Source of the DNA: Methanosarcina sp. MSH10X1
Lineage (GTDB): Archaea; Halobacteriota; Methanosarcinia; Methanosarcinales; Methanosarcinaceae
Length of the DNA stretch: 64,000 bases
Assembly: GCF_004099695.1 (NCBI RefSeq)
Contig: NZ_SCHL01000014.1
Location: 1 to 64,000, forward strand
Reading direction: 5' to 3'
The translations under genes and the position numbers were made by a program. A model generated the notes under the pieces. The model was not told the DNA's origin. It ran no database searches and saw only the letters and a program-made list of their open reading frames with translations. The first letter of the stretch is position 1. Each line of letters opens with the position of its first letter. Below, piece by piece: positions 41,369 to 48,868 of the stretch.

Positions 41369-42409
41369 TTATTCCACCTCTCTTTTTACAAGCCGGATCG
41401 CATCAACAGGGCAGATAAGGGCACATGTACCATCTCCCCCGCAGAGATCCTGGTTTATGACCGAAATTTTTCCATCCTTAACCCCAAGGAGAGCCTTCTC
41501 ATCCATATTGTTCAGGTACCCGGCTGCAAGCTCACGGTCAGAAAGGGCGTTCACAGGACAGGCAATTACACAGTTTCCGCAGCCCAAGCACGCAGTTTCG
41601 TCGGTTTCCAGGCAGGTACGGAGCAGAGCTTTAGGAACAGGAGTTTCAAGCAACTTTTTCTCAAGAACGGTCTTTTTCTCAACGTTCGGGAGAATTGCAG
41701 TTTTTCTGACATCAATTGCGTTAACAGGGCAGGAAACCGCACATGCCCCGCAGTAGATGCAGGCATCAGGACGGTGACTTATTTTTTCAACTCTTTCCCC
41801 AGGTTTAGCCTTTTTATTGAAAATGGCATTTGCAGGACATGCCTCTACACATGTATGGCAGGTCTGACAGACATTCTCATCCCGGTCCCATCTTCCTTCA
41901 AAGGGTTTTTCCACGGAAATCGCATTCACAGGACAGATTGCTGCACACCAGCCGCAGTGGACGCAATACTCTGTATCAATATGGGTCTTTCCTACAAGCT
42001 TCAGGTGCCCATCCTCTGAAATTTCGCGAGTTACCTCAATGCAGCCTCTGGGACAGATGACCTCACAAAGCCCGCAGTGGATGCAACTCTCATTTACTGA
42101 CGTCGGTTTCATTGCCCTGAAAAGATAGGACATATCAGTGAGGGCTTTTCCTACCTGCTTCACCTCAAGAGCGCCGGTGGGGCAAACTTTTGCACAGATT
42201 CCACAGACAAGGCAGGCTTCACTTTCTTTCATTTCCAGGAAATCTGCATCCAGCAACCCTCTCATTATAGCTCCCACGGCTCCAACTGCCAGGTTACCTT
42301 TAGGGCATGCCTGTACGCAGGTCCCGCAGCCAATGCATTTTTCAGGCGAATAAATTAGCTGCTTATCTTTTTTTTCGGCAAAGACAGACAATCGCATATC
42401 ATCTTGCAT
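41369..42409 (-). CDS. fmdF: Formylmethanofuran dehydrogenase polyferredoxin subunit F
   Basis: Electron-carrying polyferredoxin of 346 aa. Seven canonical CxxCxxCxxxCP motifs are visible (CIGCGTCVQACP, CLVCGICAKVCP, CIHCGLCEVICP, CVHCGWCAAICP, CQTCHTCVEACP, CIYCGACAVSCP, CLGCGNCVIACP) plus an eighth with altered spacing, CGGDGTCALICP. This supports up to eight [4Fe-4S] clusters. It directly precedes fmdA and follows fmdE by 18 bp. Confidence 0.96.
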   Translation of the reverse strand: MQDDMRLSVFAEKKDKQLIYSPEKCIGCGTCVQACPKGNLAVGAVGAIMRGLLDADFLEMKESEACLVCGICAKVCPTGALEVKQVGKALTDMSYLFRAMKPTSVNESCIHCGLCEVICPRGCIEVTREISEDGHLKLVGKTHIDTEYCVHCGWCAAICPVNAISVEKPFEGRWDRDENVCQTCHTCVEACPANAIFNKKAKPGERVEKISHRPDACIYCGACAVSCPVNAIDVRKTAILPNVEKKTVLEKKLLETPVPKALLRTCLETDETACLGCGNCVIACPVNALSDRELAAGYLNNMDEKALLGVKDGKISVINQDLCGGDGTCALICPVDAIRLVKREVE

Positions 42410-42427
42410 TTTGTTTACCTCTCAACG

Positions 42428-43039
42428 TTATTCTGTGCAACCGCCGCACAGCAGCTCATTATCATATTGAGTGAACATTTCACCGCAATTTTTACAGCAC
42501 TGTATCCGCTTCTTCCTTCTAACCGGAACTTCAATGTCCACAGATTTCCAGGAGTACACCTTTTCCCCTGCATCCAGAAGGATTGGTACAATCTCTACAT
42601 GAGGAAATTTTTCAGTGTTCAGGTACCAGGCATGGAGTTTGGGATAGGCTTTTGTTTTCTCAGGATCAAGGATGATCCGGAGCCCTTTTATGCTGTAAAC
42701 TCCTTCAGGCGCCTGTTTGTTTATCGTGACTGCCATCTTCCCAAGGTTATGGATCTTCAACCCATTGTTTCCAATGGTAGCTCCCGCCAGGATCTGAAAC
42801 GGGTCAGGCATGCAGCTTTTCGTTTCACAGGTCACGTAAATGCGCTCCCCGTCCTGAACTTCAAGCTCCCTCTTTGCGATATTGAGCATCTGAATGCCGA
42901 TTAATGCTCCAGAGGTGAGGAAGCCGTGAAAGGGAACTACTTTTTCAATCTGGGAAATTAACTCAGGGTCTTTTACCTGCCCTAGAATTGTCTCCATCCG
43001 GTGTTTTTCTTCATCTGAGTTTTTATGCAATGTATGCAC
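42428..43039 (-). CDS. fmdE: FmdE zinc-finger accessory protein
   Basis: FmdE-family protein of 203 aa. The N-terminal part (FHGFLTSGALIGIQMLNIAKRELE) is the conserved family domain; the C-terminus is a zinc ribbon (CCKNCGEMFTQYDNELLCGGC). In M. barkeri the gene is the first of the fmd operon; the exact role is unknown. The ATG at 43039 could be replaced by one 14 codons later. Two GTTATGT-N8-ACATAAC dyads lie 17-38 and 96-117 bp upstream. Confidence 0.93.
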   Translation of the reverse strand: MHTLHKNSDEEKHRMETILGQVKDPELISQIEKVVPFHGFLTSGALIGIQMLNIAKRELEVQDGERIYVTCETKSCMPDPFQILAGATIGNNGLKIHNLGKMAVTINKQAPEGVYSIKGLRIILDPEKTKAYPKLHAWYLNTEKFPHVEIVPILLDAGEKVYSWKSVDIEVPVRRKKRIQCCKNCGEMFTQYDNELLCGGCTE

Positions 43040-43055
43040 CGCCGTGAGTCTTACC

Positions 43056-43077
43056 GTTATGTTGGCTTAAACATAAC
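43056..43077. promoter_or_regulatory. Molybdate/tungstate-type operator 2 (fmd promoter, proximal)
   Basis: GTTATGT-N8-ACATAAC, perfect 7-bp arms, located between the expected start site and the fmdE start codon; the minus-strand TATA-like AAATATTTATT lies at about 43100-43110. The arms are identical to those of sites at 30969 and 43135. Confidence 0.75.
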
Positions 43078-43134
43078 GCTGACAAATGCAGGAGCCCGAA
43101 TAAATATTTCAGCAAAGGGGATCCGACATGTCAC

Positions 43135-43156
43135 GTTATGTAGAAGTAAACATAAC
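43135..43156. promoter_or_regulatory. Molybdate/tungstate-type operator 3 (fmd promoter, distal)
   Basis: Second copy of the dyad, GTTATGT-N8-ACATAAC, 79 bp upstream (centre to centre) of the proximal site and on the far side of the TATA box. Two sites flanking the promoter could allow looping or graded response (inference). The rest of the gap, 43157-43610, shows no gene. Confidence 0.75.
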
Positions 43157-43610
43157 AGAGAGGAAGCAAAGTATCTTAAGTTATTTTTTTACAGGAAATC
43201 AGCCAATTTTACAGGGCCGGGTAGATAGATTCAATTCCCCGAAATATAAGCCAGAGGCAAAAGTAACAGGACAATATACAACCCGATACCTCAATTTCAG
43301 GGATATGTTAAGATCAACATATCGACATTAAGCAAAATAATTTATTCCGGTTAAAGTCATATAAGCAGGTGATTTATAAAATTATCGATTGAGAAATATT
43401 CAGTGAAAGAAAGGCAAAAACATAAAGAAAGCTCAAAAGAAGAATTCTCAAGAGATAGCAGAAATACTTGGAGATTCGTTACATATCAGAAATGCCCCAT
43501 CAGGTAGAAATTCTGGTATTCAACAAATTTAATTGTTTTCTAAGCCTTTCAGAACTATTATTCAAATATTACACTCTCCTGTAAAATTTACGCTTATTTA
43601 AGAAGAGAAC

Positions 43611-44402
43611 TTATTTTCCTAATTCGGCCATTTCCTTCCGCATTTTTCTTCTTATCGTTTGTTCCGAGATCCAGCCAATAGCATTGTAAACAGGATTAAC
43701 GGGCACATCCACATAATATTTTGTTTCCGGGTTGAGCCAGCCTTTTTCTTTCCAGTATGTATAATCAGCAGGGGAACTAAGGCCAAGCTCACCAAAACTC
43801 GCTTTCTGCCCGCGAAAAATCAGTATATCTTTAAGTCCCGGAGAGCGACGTTTTTTCTGAAAGGAATTATAAAATTCGAATGCAGCTTTCTCAAGCTTCC
43901 GGTTATTCTCCTGCTCTTGCTTCCCGGAGATCATACCCGGAGGGGTTATAAGACCAACACTATGAGATACCTCAAAACCCCATATACCGGCTATGAGTTT
44001 GAGGTAATTGAGAGTTTCCTTAAGGCCCACCGCTCCTGTGGTGGAGAGAAGAAGGGCTTTTTTATCGAAAAAACGAGGCCGGTGGAGAATATAACAGAGC
44101 CGGTCGATAAATGTTTTCATGAGTGCAGTTACATTCATACCATAAACAGGCGAAGCAAGGATAACCCCATCTGCAGAATGCATTTTCTGCTCTATGAGAC
44201 CGGCATCATCTTTACAAGGACAATAGTTTTCTCCTTTTAAAAAACAGGCAAAACAACCACGGCACTGTGAGAGGTTTGCATCTTTGAGCATCAGGTATTC
44301 GAATTCAACTTTAGCCATGGACTGCATGAACTCTTCAATCTTCTTCGCCGCTTGATAAGTATTGCCTTTTCTCGGGCTTCCCATGATAACCAGAATTTTC
44401 AT
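43611..44402 (-). CDS. Flavodoxin-fold FMN reductase with an iron-sulfur-type cysteine motif
   Basis: An NADPH-dependent FMN reductase/iron-sulfur-flavoprotein-like protein (263 aa from MKILVIMGSPRKGNT; an ATG four codons earlier is possible). The flavin phosphate loop is GSPRKGNT; SPVYGMNVTALMKTFIDR is the second flavin contact. The cysteine set CRGCFACFLKGENYC-P-C is related to the compact [4Fe-4S] motif of Methanosarcina Isf, but with different spacing, so cluster binding is plausible rather than certain. It is a single gene; substrate unknown. Confidence 0.85.
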   Translation of the reverse strand: MKILVIMGSPRKGNTYQAAKKIEEFMQSMAKVEFEYLMLKDANLSQCRGCFACFLKGENYCPCKDDAGLIEQKMHSADGVILASPVYGMNVTALMKTFIDRLCYILHRPRFFDKKALLLSTTGAVGLKETLNYLKLIAGIWGFEVSHSVGLITPPGMISGKQEQENNRKLEKAAFEFYNSFQKKRRSPGLKDILIFRGQKASFGELGLSSPADYTYWKEKGWLNPETKYYVDVPVNPVYNAIGWISEQTIRRKMRKEMAELGK

Positions 44403-44688
44403 AACTTTTAACACATTCCTTCCATTTTAACAGAATAGTAAGAATATATAACCTGAGCTAAAGAATTCCTGCAAAGCCGGCCCAAGATATAGTAGCTGGT
44501 ATACAGCTGCAAACCAGTGCGCGAGAGAAATAACACCGTTAACTGCCCTTATCAAATATATTAATTATCGCCATCTGTTCCACTGGCTGATTGGCATCGT
44601 TAACTCGCCGGGAATCTGCGGGTTCATATATAAAAAAGCAACCGGCAGGTGCAGAAATCTAAAGATTACTGAATTTACGGCAAAAATG

Positions 44689-44767
44689 ATAAAACAGAGG
44701 ATAAAACAGAGGATAAAACAGAGGATAAAACAGAGGATAAAACAGAGGATAAAACAGAGGATAAAAC
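44689..44767. repeat. Minisatellite of 12-bp units (6 copies)
   Basis: ATAAAACAGAGG repeated six times from 44689 to 44760, plus a partial unit. Read on the minus strand the unit is CCTCTGTTTTAT, with an oligo-T tract. It lies 3' of the putative RNA at 44821-44917. Confidence 0.95.
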
Positions 44768-44820
44768 TAGAAGTCTGAAAAAGCATTATTCGGAGATAAG
44801 CTAAACTAAAATCAGTCAGG

Positions 44821-44917
44821 TGGTTCACAAGGTTCTATGTAAACGAAGTTCATTACTGGATCAGTTTTGAAGCTGTCCGGCATTTTCCTTCATTTCACAG
44901 CACTTCCTCATGAACCA
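44821..44917 (-). ncRNA. Putative structured RNA R1
   Basis: Outer arms TGGTTCA (minus strand, 44917-44911) and TGAACCA (44827-44821) close a stem, with an inner GCTGT/ACAGC helix. Upstream at 44918-44965 is a promoter-like block that is repeated, with 50 bp of conserved pattern, in front of R2. A minisatellite with oligo-T units follows. The RNA family is not recognised; the strand is assigned from the TATA-like box. Confidence 0.4.
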
Positions 44918-44931
44918 ATTATAACTATATA

Positions 44932-44960
44932 ACTAATATTATAAAAAAGTAACGATAGAA
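44932..44960 (-). promoter_or_regulatory. Shared promoter-like block upstream of R1
   Basis: The minus-strand TATA-like sequence TTTATAATATTAGTTATA belongs to a 50-bp block (44914-44961) that is conserved, at roughly 70-75% identity, in front of R2 (45232-45281). Predicted start near 44917. Confidence 0.45.
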
Positions 44961-45038
44961 TAGATAATTATTTAATCAGTTTCTATTTTTAATACTGAAG
45001 TGCCCTGTTTTATCCCGGTTCAACATAAAAATACCCTC

Positions 45039-45116
45039 AAAATAGACTGGTAAAATAGACTGGTAAAATAGACTGGTAAAATAGACTGGTAAAATAGACT
45101 GGTAAAATAGACTGGT
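45039..45116. repeat. Minisatellite of 13-bp units (6 copies)
   Basis: AAAATAGACTGGT repeated six times. On the minus strand each unit is ACCAGTCTATTTT with an oligo-T tract. It is unrelated in sequence to the 12-bp array at 44689 but occupies the equivalent position, at the 3' end of R2, with the same copy number. Confidence 0.95.
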
Positions 45117-45141
45117 AAAATAAAAAAGCCTGTGAAGGGGC

Positions 45142-45236
45142 CCATAAAGTCATGTCCGAAACTGTATAGTTTATTACGGGGGCAGTTTGTATGTCTGCCC
45201 GGGTATTTCCTGCATGTTACATATGACTTTATGGAC
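45142..45236 (-). ncRNA. Putative structured RNA R2
   Basis: A 12-bp perfect closing helix pairs CCATAAAGTCAT (minus strand, 45234-45223) with ATGACTTTATGG (45153-45142). Inside is a hairpin GGGCAG-ACATACAAA-CTGCCC (45200-45180 on the minus strand). A GC-rich stretch and a T-run (CTTTTTTATTTT, about 45117-45129) follow, then the 13-bp minisatellite. The shared promoter block precedes it. Its layout matches R1. The RNA family is not recognised. Confidence 0.5.
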
Positions 45237-45251
45237 CAATTACAAATATGT

Positions 45252-45281
45252 AAGTAATAATATAAATTAACGACGATAGAA
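45252..45281 (-). promoter_or_regulatory. Shared promoter-like block upstream of R2
   Basis: Minus-strand TTTATATTATTACTTACATA, matching the R1 block. Predicted start near 45236. The remaining sequence to 45498 has no recognisable gene. Confidence 0.45.
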
Positions 45282-45498
45282 CATCGCATTCTTTAATAAG
45301 TATTGGATATCCTCATCGTGAAGCCTCGTTTACCATATTCATTTGCCTTACAAACCTGATCCAATCAACCAACGTGAGGGATTATTTTCAACGAGTCCGG
45401 CTTCCTTATTTTTCTCTGTCAGCTAACATTTTCTTAAATTTGTTCTTCAAGCTAAAGGTAGATTTCGGCACCAGCTAGAGAAACCGAAGCTTATCCTT

Positions 45499-46752
45499 TT
45501 ACTCGCTTCCTGTTTTAATATTTTTAAGGATTTCCCGTATTCCGGGTCTTTTCCCGTACATCAGCAGGTAAACCCTGAAAAGCCGGCTGGAGAGCAGGAT
45601 CACCCCATGAACTGAAATAAATAGAATGAAAAGGCTGGCAAGAATCTGGTAGACAGGTACGGCTGCAACCCCCATCCTTGCCAGCATAGCTACAGGTGAA
45701 GTCAGAGGAAAAAGGGAAAGAAAGACTGAAAACGGGCTGTCCGGGTCCGTAAGGATAAGCTGCATGAAAATCAGGGGACTTGCGGCTGCAAATGTGAAAA
45801 TTCCTGCTATCTGCTGGCTCTCCTGAAGGGAACTGGTCACTGCCCCTATTCCTGCCATCATACTGGCAAAAAAGAGGAAGCCAAGTACGAAATAGATAAG
45901 AGCGAGAAAAAGAGTAAGAAGCTCTATTTTTGCAGGAAGGGCATACCCGCTCCCGAGCGTTACTGCTGCAAGCCAGATAATAATCTGCAGGAGGCCGACT
46001 GCACCAAGACCGAGGATCTTGCCTCTAAGGATCTCGGAGGGAGTTACGGAAGAAAGCAGGATTTCTATTATCCTGTTCTCTTTCTCCTCGGTAACTCCGC
46101 GAAGCAGAAAACCAGATGATGAAAAAATACTGAAGAGAAGGAGAAAAGCTGTAAGGATAGGAAGCCCAAAGCTTGCAAATATTTCGGCAATTCCCTGCTC
46201 AGAAGGTTCTCCACTCTCCCCTATGTTGTAAAACTTCATATTAACCGGGTCCCGAATCCTGTTGAGAACTGGATCATCTACTTCGTCCTTAAGGAGAGAA
46301 GTGATAATTATATCCGAGAGTTCGGCAGACAGTTCGATGTCTGGCAAAGATGCCTCTTTTTCAGGACTGTACAGTGCTATTGTTCCGGTCTCTAGAAAGT
46401 TTTCAGGGATAATAATATAGGAGGAAATCAGGCCTGCCTGTAAGTCCTGTCTTGCATCGGAAATTTCCCTGTACATTACAAATTCCTTAACTGAGGTTTC
46501 TGTCTCTGAAGTTCCTGGAGAAAACCCCTGGCTCTGGATCGATTTCGGAAATTCCAAGGCTCCGGTCAGATCAATGTAACCTATTTTCTGGTCTTCTTCC
46601 GGGCTCGTGCCTGGAAATACTGCCGGAAGTAGACTGATCCCCATAAGCAGGAGAGGGAAGAGAAATGTCATAAAAAGGAACTCTTTACGCTTTATTGTTT
46701 TCAGGAACTCGTGCCTGGCAACAATAAAGGTTTTTTCGGGGCAATTATTCAC
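45499..46752 (-). CDS. ABC-2 type exporter permease (NatB-like)
   Basis: Membrane subunit of an ABC exporter; 417 aa from the GTG start at 46750-46752, which overlaps the ATPase stop by 8 bp. The alternative ATG at 46788 gives 429 aa. One N-terminal membrane segment is followed by a large extracytoplasmic domain (about residues 45-195) and a C-terminal bundle of five to six segments (LFSIFSSSGFLLRGVTEEKENRIIEILLSSV is the characteristic ABC-2 coupling region, read in two blocks). It resembles the NatB Na+ exporter subunit, but the substrate is not established. Confidence 0.85.
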   Translation of the reverse strand: MNNCPEKTFIVARHEFLKTIKRKEFLFMTFLFPLLLMGISLLPAVFPGTSPEEDQKIGYIDLTGALEFPKSIQSQGFSPGTSETETSVKEFVMYREISDARQDLQAGLISSYIIIPENFLETGTIALYSPEKEASLPDIELSAELSDIIITSLLKDEVDDPVLNRIRDPVNMKFYNIGESGEPSEQGIAEIFASFGLPILTAFLLLFSIFSSSGFLLRGVTEEKENRIIEILLSSVTPSEILRGKILGLGAVGLLQIIIWLAAVTLGSGYALPAKIELLTLFLALIYFVLGFLFFASMMAGIGAVTSSLQESQQIAGIFTFAAASPLIFMQLILTDPDSPFSVFLSLFPLTSPVAMLARMGVAAVPVYQILASLFILFISVHGVILLSSRLFRVYLLMYGKRPGIREILKNIKTGSE

Positions 46753-47656
46753 TGGCGGCACTCTCCAGAGTCTCAATAAAAATTTCATTTAGTGAAGGGA
46801 GTGTCTGCTCAAAGCGCAGGAGATTTGTCCTGCTGACGAGCTCCTCAAGAAGGAATTGTATTTTTATTCCTTCCTCAGGGAAGAGTTCAACCGATTTTCC
46901 GGATTCTATTATTTTTTTTATGCCTGGAATTTCCCGAATTGCATTAAAATCTTCCTTTTCTGCGAATTCTACAACCAGAGAATTTTTTCCATGCTCTATC
47001 CTGATCTCATCCACAGAACCGTAAAGTACTCTCCCGCCTTTATTGAGCATAAGAATCCTGTCACAGAGAGTCTGAGCCTGCTCCATCATGTGCGTGGAGA
47101 GGAGTATTGTTTTTCCCGAAGCCCTGAGCTCCAGGATTTTGTCCTTAACGGTTTTCGCACTTACCGGATCAAGCCCGGAAAAGGGCTCGTCAAGGATTAT
47201 AAGATCAGGATCATGGATAATCGCGGAAAGGAACTGAAGCCGCTGCTGCATTCCTCTGGAAAGCTCTTCAACTTTTTTATTTTTGTATTGATATAGGTCC
47301 AGGGATTTAAGAAGGGACTCAGCTATTAAATGAGCCTGTTTTTCCGGCATGCCTTTAAGCTGTGCAAGATAGACGAGCATATCCAGAAGTCCTGTTTTCC
47401 TGTACAGCCCCCTTTCTTCAGGAAGATATCCTATCCTGTTCTTTGCAGCCGGGCTAAGGGGCTTACCAAAGACATATATTTTCCCGATGTCCGGCTTGAT
47501 GATGTCAAGAAGAAGCCTTATAAGCGTTGTCTTTCCTGCTCCGTTTGGCCCCAGTAACCCGAAAATCTCACCCTGTTCCATTGAAAATGAGATATCCCGA
47601 ATGATATTCTTGTCTGAGAAGGACTTTGATACGCTCTGAAATTCCACAGTATGCAT
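46745..47656 (-). CDS. ABC exporter ATPase (NatA-like)
   Basis: ABC ATPase of 303 aa: Walker A GPNGAGKTT (about residues 35-43), Q-loop YLPEERGLY, signature LSRGMQQRL, Walker B LIILDEPFSGLDP, switch H in STHMMEQ. The C-terminal extension after residue 215 is typical of exporter ATPases. It forms an operon with the permease downstream. It starts at ATG 47654-47656 after AT-rich DNA. Confidence 0.9.
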   Translation of the reverse strand: MHTVEFQSVSKSFSDKNIIRDISFSMEQGEIFGLLGPNGAGKTTLIRLLLDIIKPDIGKIYVFGKPLSPAAKNRIGYLPEERGLYRKTGLLDMLVYLAQLKGMPEKQAHLIAESLLKSLDLYQYKNKKVEELSRGMQQRLQFLSAIIHDPDLIILDEPFSGLDPVSAKTVKDKILELRASGKTILLSTHMMEQAQTLCDRILMLNKGGRVLYGSVDEIRIEHGKNSLVVEFAEKEDFNAIREIPGIKKIIESGKSVELFPEEGIKIQFLLEELVSRTNLLRFEQTLPSLNEIFIETLESAASE

Positions 47657-47804
47657 CCAGATTAAATATATTCCAATATAGAATAAGTTTATTCGATATT
47701 TAATGGAAGCAAAAGTTCATTCGGCATTTAATTGAAATAACTGTCCAGCATTAAAGAGATTAATAGAATTCAACAGAGAAAATAAGGAGAATTCAGGGGA
47801 TAGT

Positions 47805-48476
47805 ATGATACCGAAATTAATTATTCACAACAGCGTAAGTCTCGATGGCTCCACTACAGGCTTCGAAGCAAATCTTGACGTTCACTATAAGATCCTGAGT
47901 AGTTATCAACCCGACGCCATGATAGTCGGCTCAAATACTGCAAAGACCGGAACCCAGTTCTTCTGCGAAAAAATTCCGCCCGAAGAAGAATCGGATTTCA
48001 GGAAACCTGAGATCCAGCCCGACGATCCCAGGGCATACTGGCTGATTGCGGACTCAAAAGGGATTCTTGAAGGGTTAATGCATGTATTCAGGCGTTCCGA
48101 ATACAGCAAAGATGTAATTGTCCTGGTCTCTGAAAGGACTCCTGAAGCTTACATCAATTACCTTAAAGAGAGAAACTATGATTTTATCAGGATCGGTGCA
48201 GACCGCGTAAATATCAGGCATGCACTGGAAATTGCAAAAGAAAAGTACGGTTTCGAACTTGTAGTTTCCGACAGCGGCGGAGTGCTGAACAGCATATTAC
48301 TCGAATACGGGCTTGTAGAAGAAATCAGCCTGATCCTTACCCCTGAAATTACAGGAAAGAATGGGACAAACCTTTTCAGGACCCTGGAGAAAAGCGGAAT
48401 TCGGCTTGAGCTTATAAGAGATGAAATTGTAGAAAAGCAATATGTGCATCTGGTCTACCGGGTTTTGAAAGAATAA
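47805..48476 (+). CDS. RibD C-terminal-domain (DHFR-like) reductase
   Basis: NAD(P)H-dependent reductase of the RibD/ArfC type (223 aa). Features: HNSVSLDGSTTGF at the N-terminus, AMIVGSNTAKTG, ELVVSDSGGVLNSILLEYGLVEEISLILTP near the C-terminus. It could be the archaeal riboflavin/F420 pathway pyrimidine reductase, though similarity of the N-terminal part is loose and a general DHFR-like reductase is equally possible. The gene is single; the ATG has AGGGG about 7 bases upstream. Confidence 0.78.
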   Translation: MIPKLIIHNSVSLDGSTTGFEANLDVHYKILSSYQPDAMIVGSNTAKTGTQFFCEKIPPEEESDFRKPEIQPDDPRAYWLIADSKGILEGLMHVFRRSEYSKDVIVLVSERTPEAYINYLKERNYDFIRIGADRVNIRHALEIAKEKYGFELVVSDSGGVLNSILLEYGLVEEISLILTPEITGKNGTNLFRTLEKSGIRLELIRDEIVEKQYVHLVYRVLKE

Positions 48477-48586
48477 AATCGCTGGATACATAATTTTCAA
48501 CACCGATTTTTAACTTAAACCATTGACCCGAAACCGATGACCAGAAACCGATGGCCTGCAAGCGTGGCGTCGCTTGAGCCCGCCCC

Positions 48587-48728
48587 GGTTACACCAGTTT
48601 CGATAAAGCATGAGTTTTTGATCAAACTTTTTTTGAAAAAGTTTGCGATAAAACTTTTTTTGAAAAAGTTTTCGCTCAAGCCTTTTTGTAAAAGGCTTGC
48701 GGGCAAGCTATTTTTGTAAAAGGCTTGT
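48587..48728. repeat. Tandem hairpin array (dispersed repeat, copy 2)
   Basis: Four consecutive stem-loops (AAACTTTTTTTGAAAAAGTTT-type arms twice, then AAGCCTTTTTGTAAAAGGCTT-type arms twice) with GCGATA or CGCTC spacers. The preceding GTTACACCAGTTTCGATAAA aligns with the sequence before the array at 23411-23505. It lies between two plus-strand genes and follows the RibD-like gene. The small CCGAAACCGATGACC repeat at 48526-48556 also lies in this gap. Confidence 0.8.
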
Positions 48729-48868
48729 ATTATGCTTGATCTGATTGTGTATTGAATGCCATTTACTCTATTAGTTCGAACTTCGGAATTGTCTTCTTAC
48801 CCCTTTCAAGCCTGCTGTATGTCAAGTTTCATATTCTTGTGCCACATTGAAACACACAGGAGGATTCG

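Noticed and set aside
43128-43331. A plus-strand frame starting MSRYVEVNITERKQ near the fmd promoter
   Set aside because: It begins inside the distal operator dyad and has no coding character downstream; chance frame.
44565-44828. A minus-strand frame with the repeated peptide FILCFILC
   Set aside because: It is a translation of the 12-bp minisatellite; the repeat unit is a multiple of three, so any frame stays open. No ribosome site or flanking coding character.
45020-45289. A minus-strand frame ending in repeated LFYQSIL peptides
   Set aside because: It results from the 13-bp minisatellite and runs through the R2 hairpin and its promoter.
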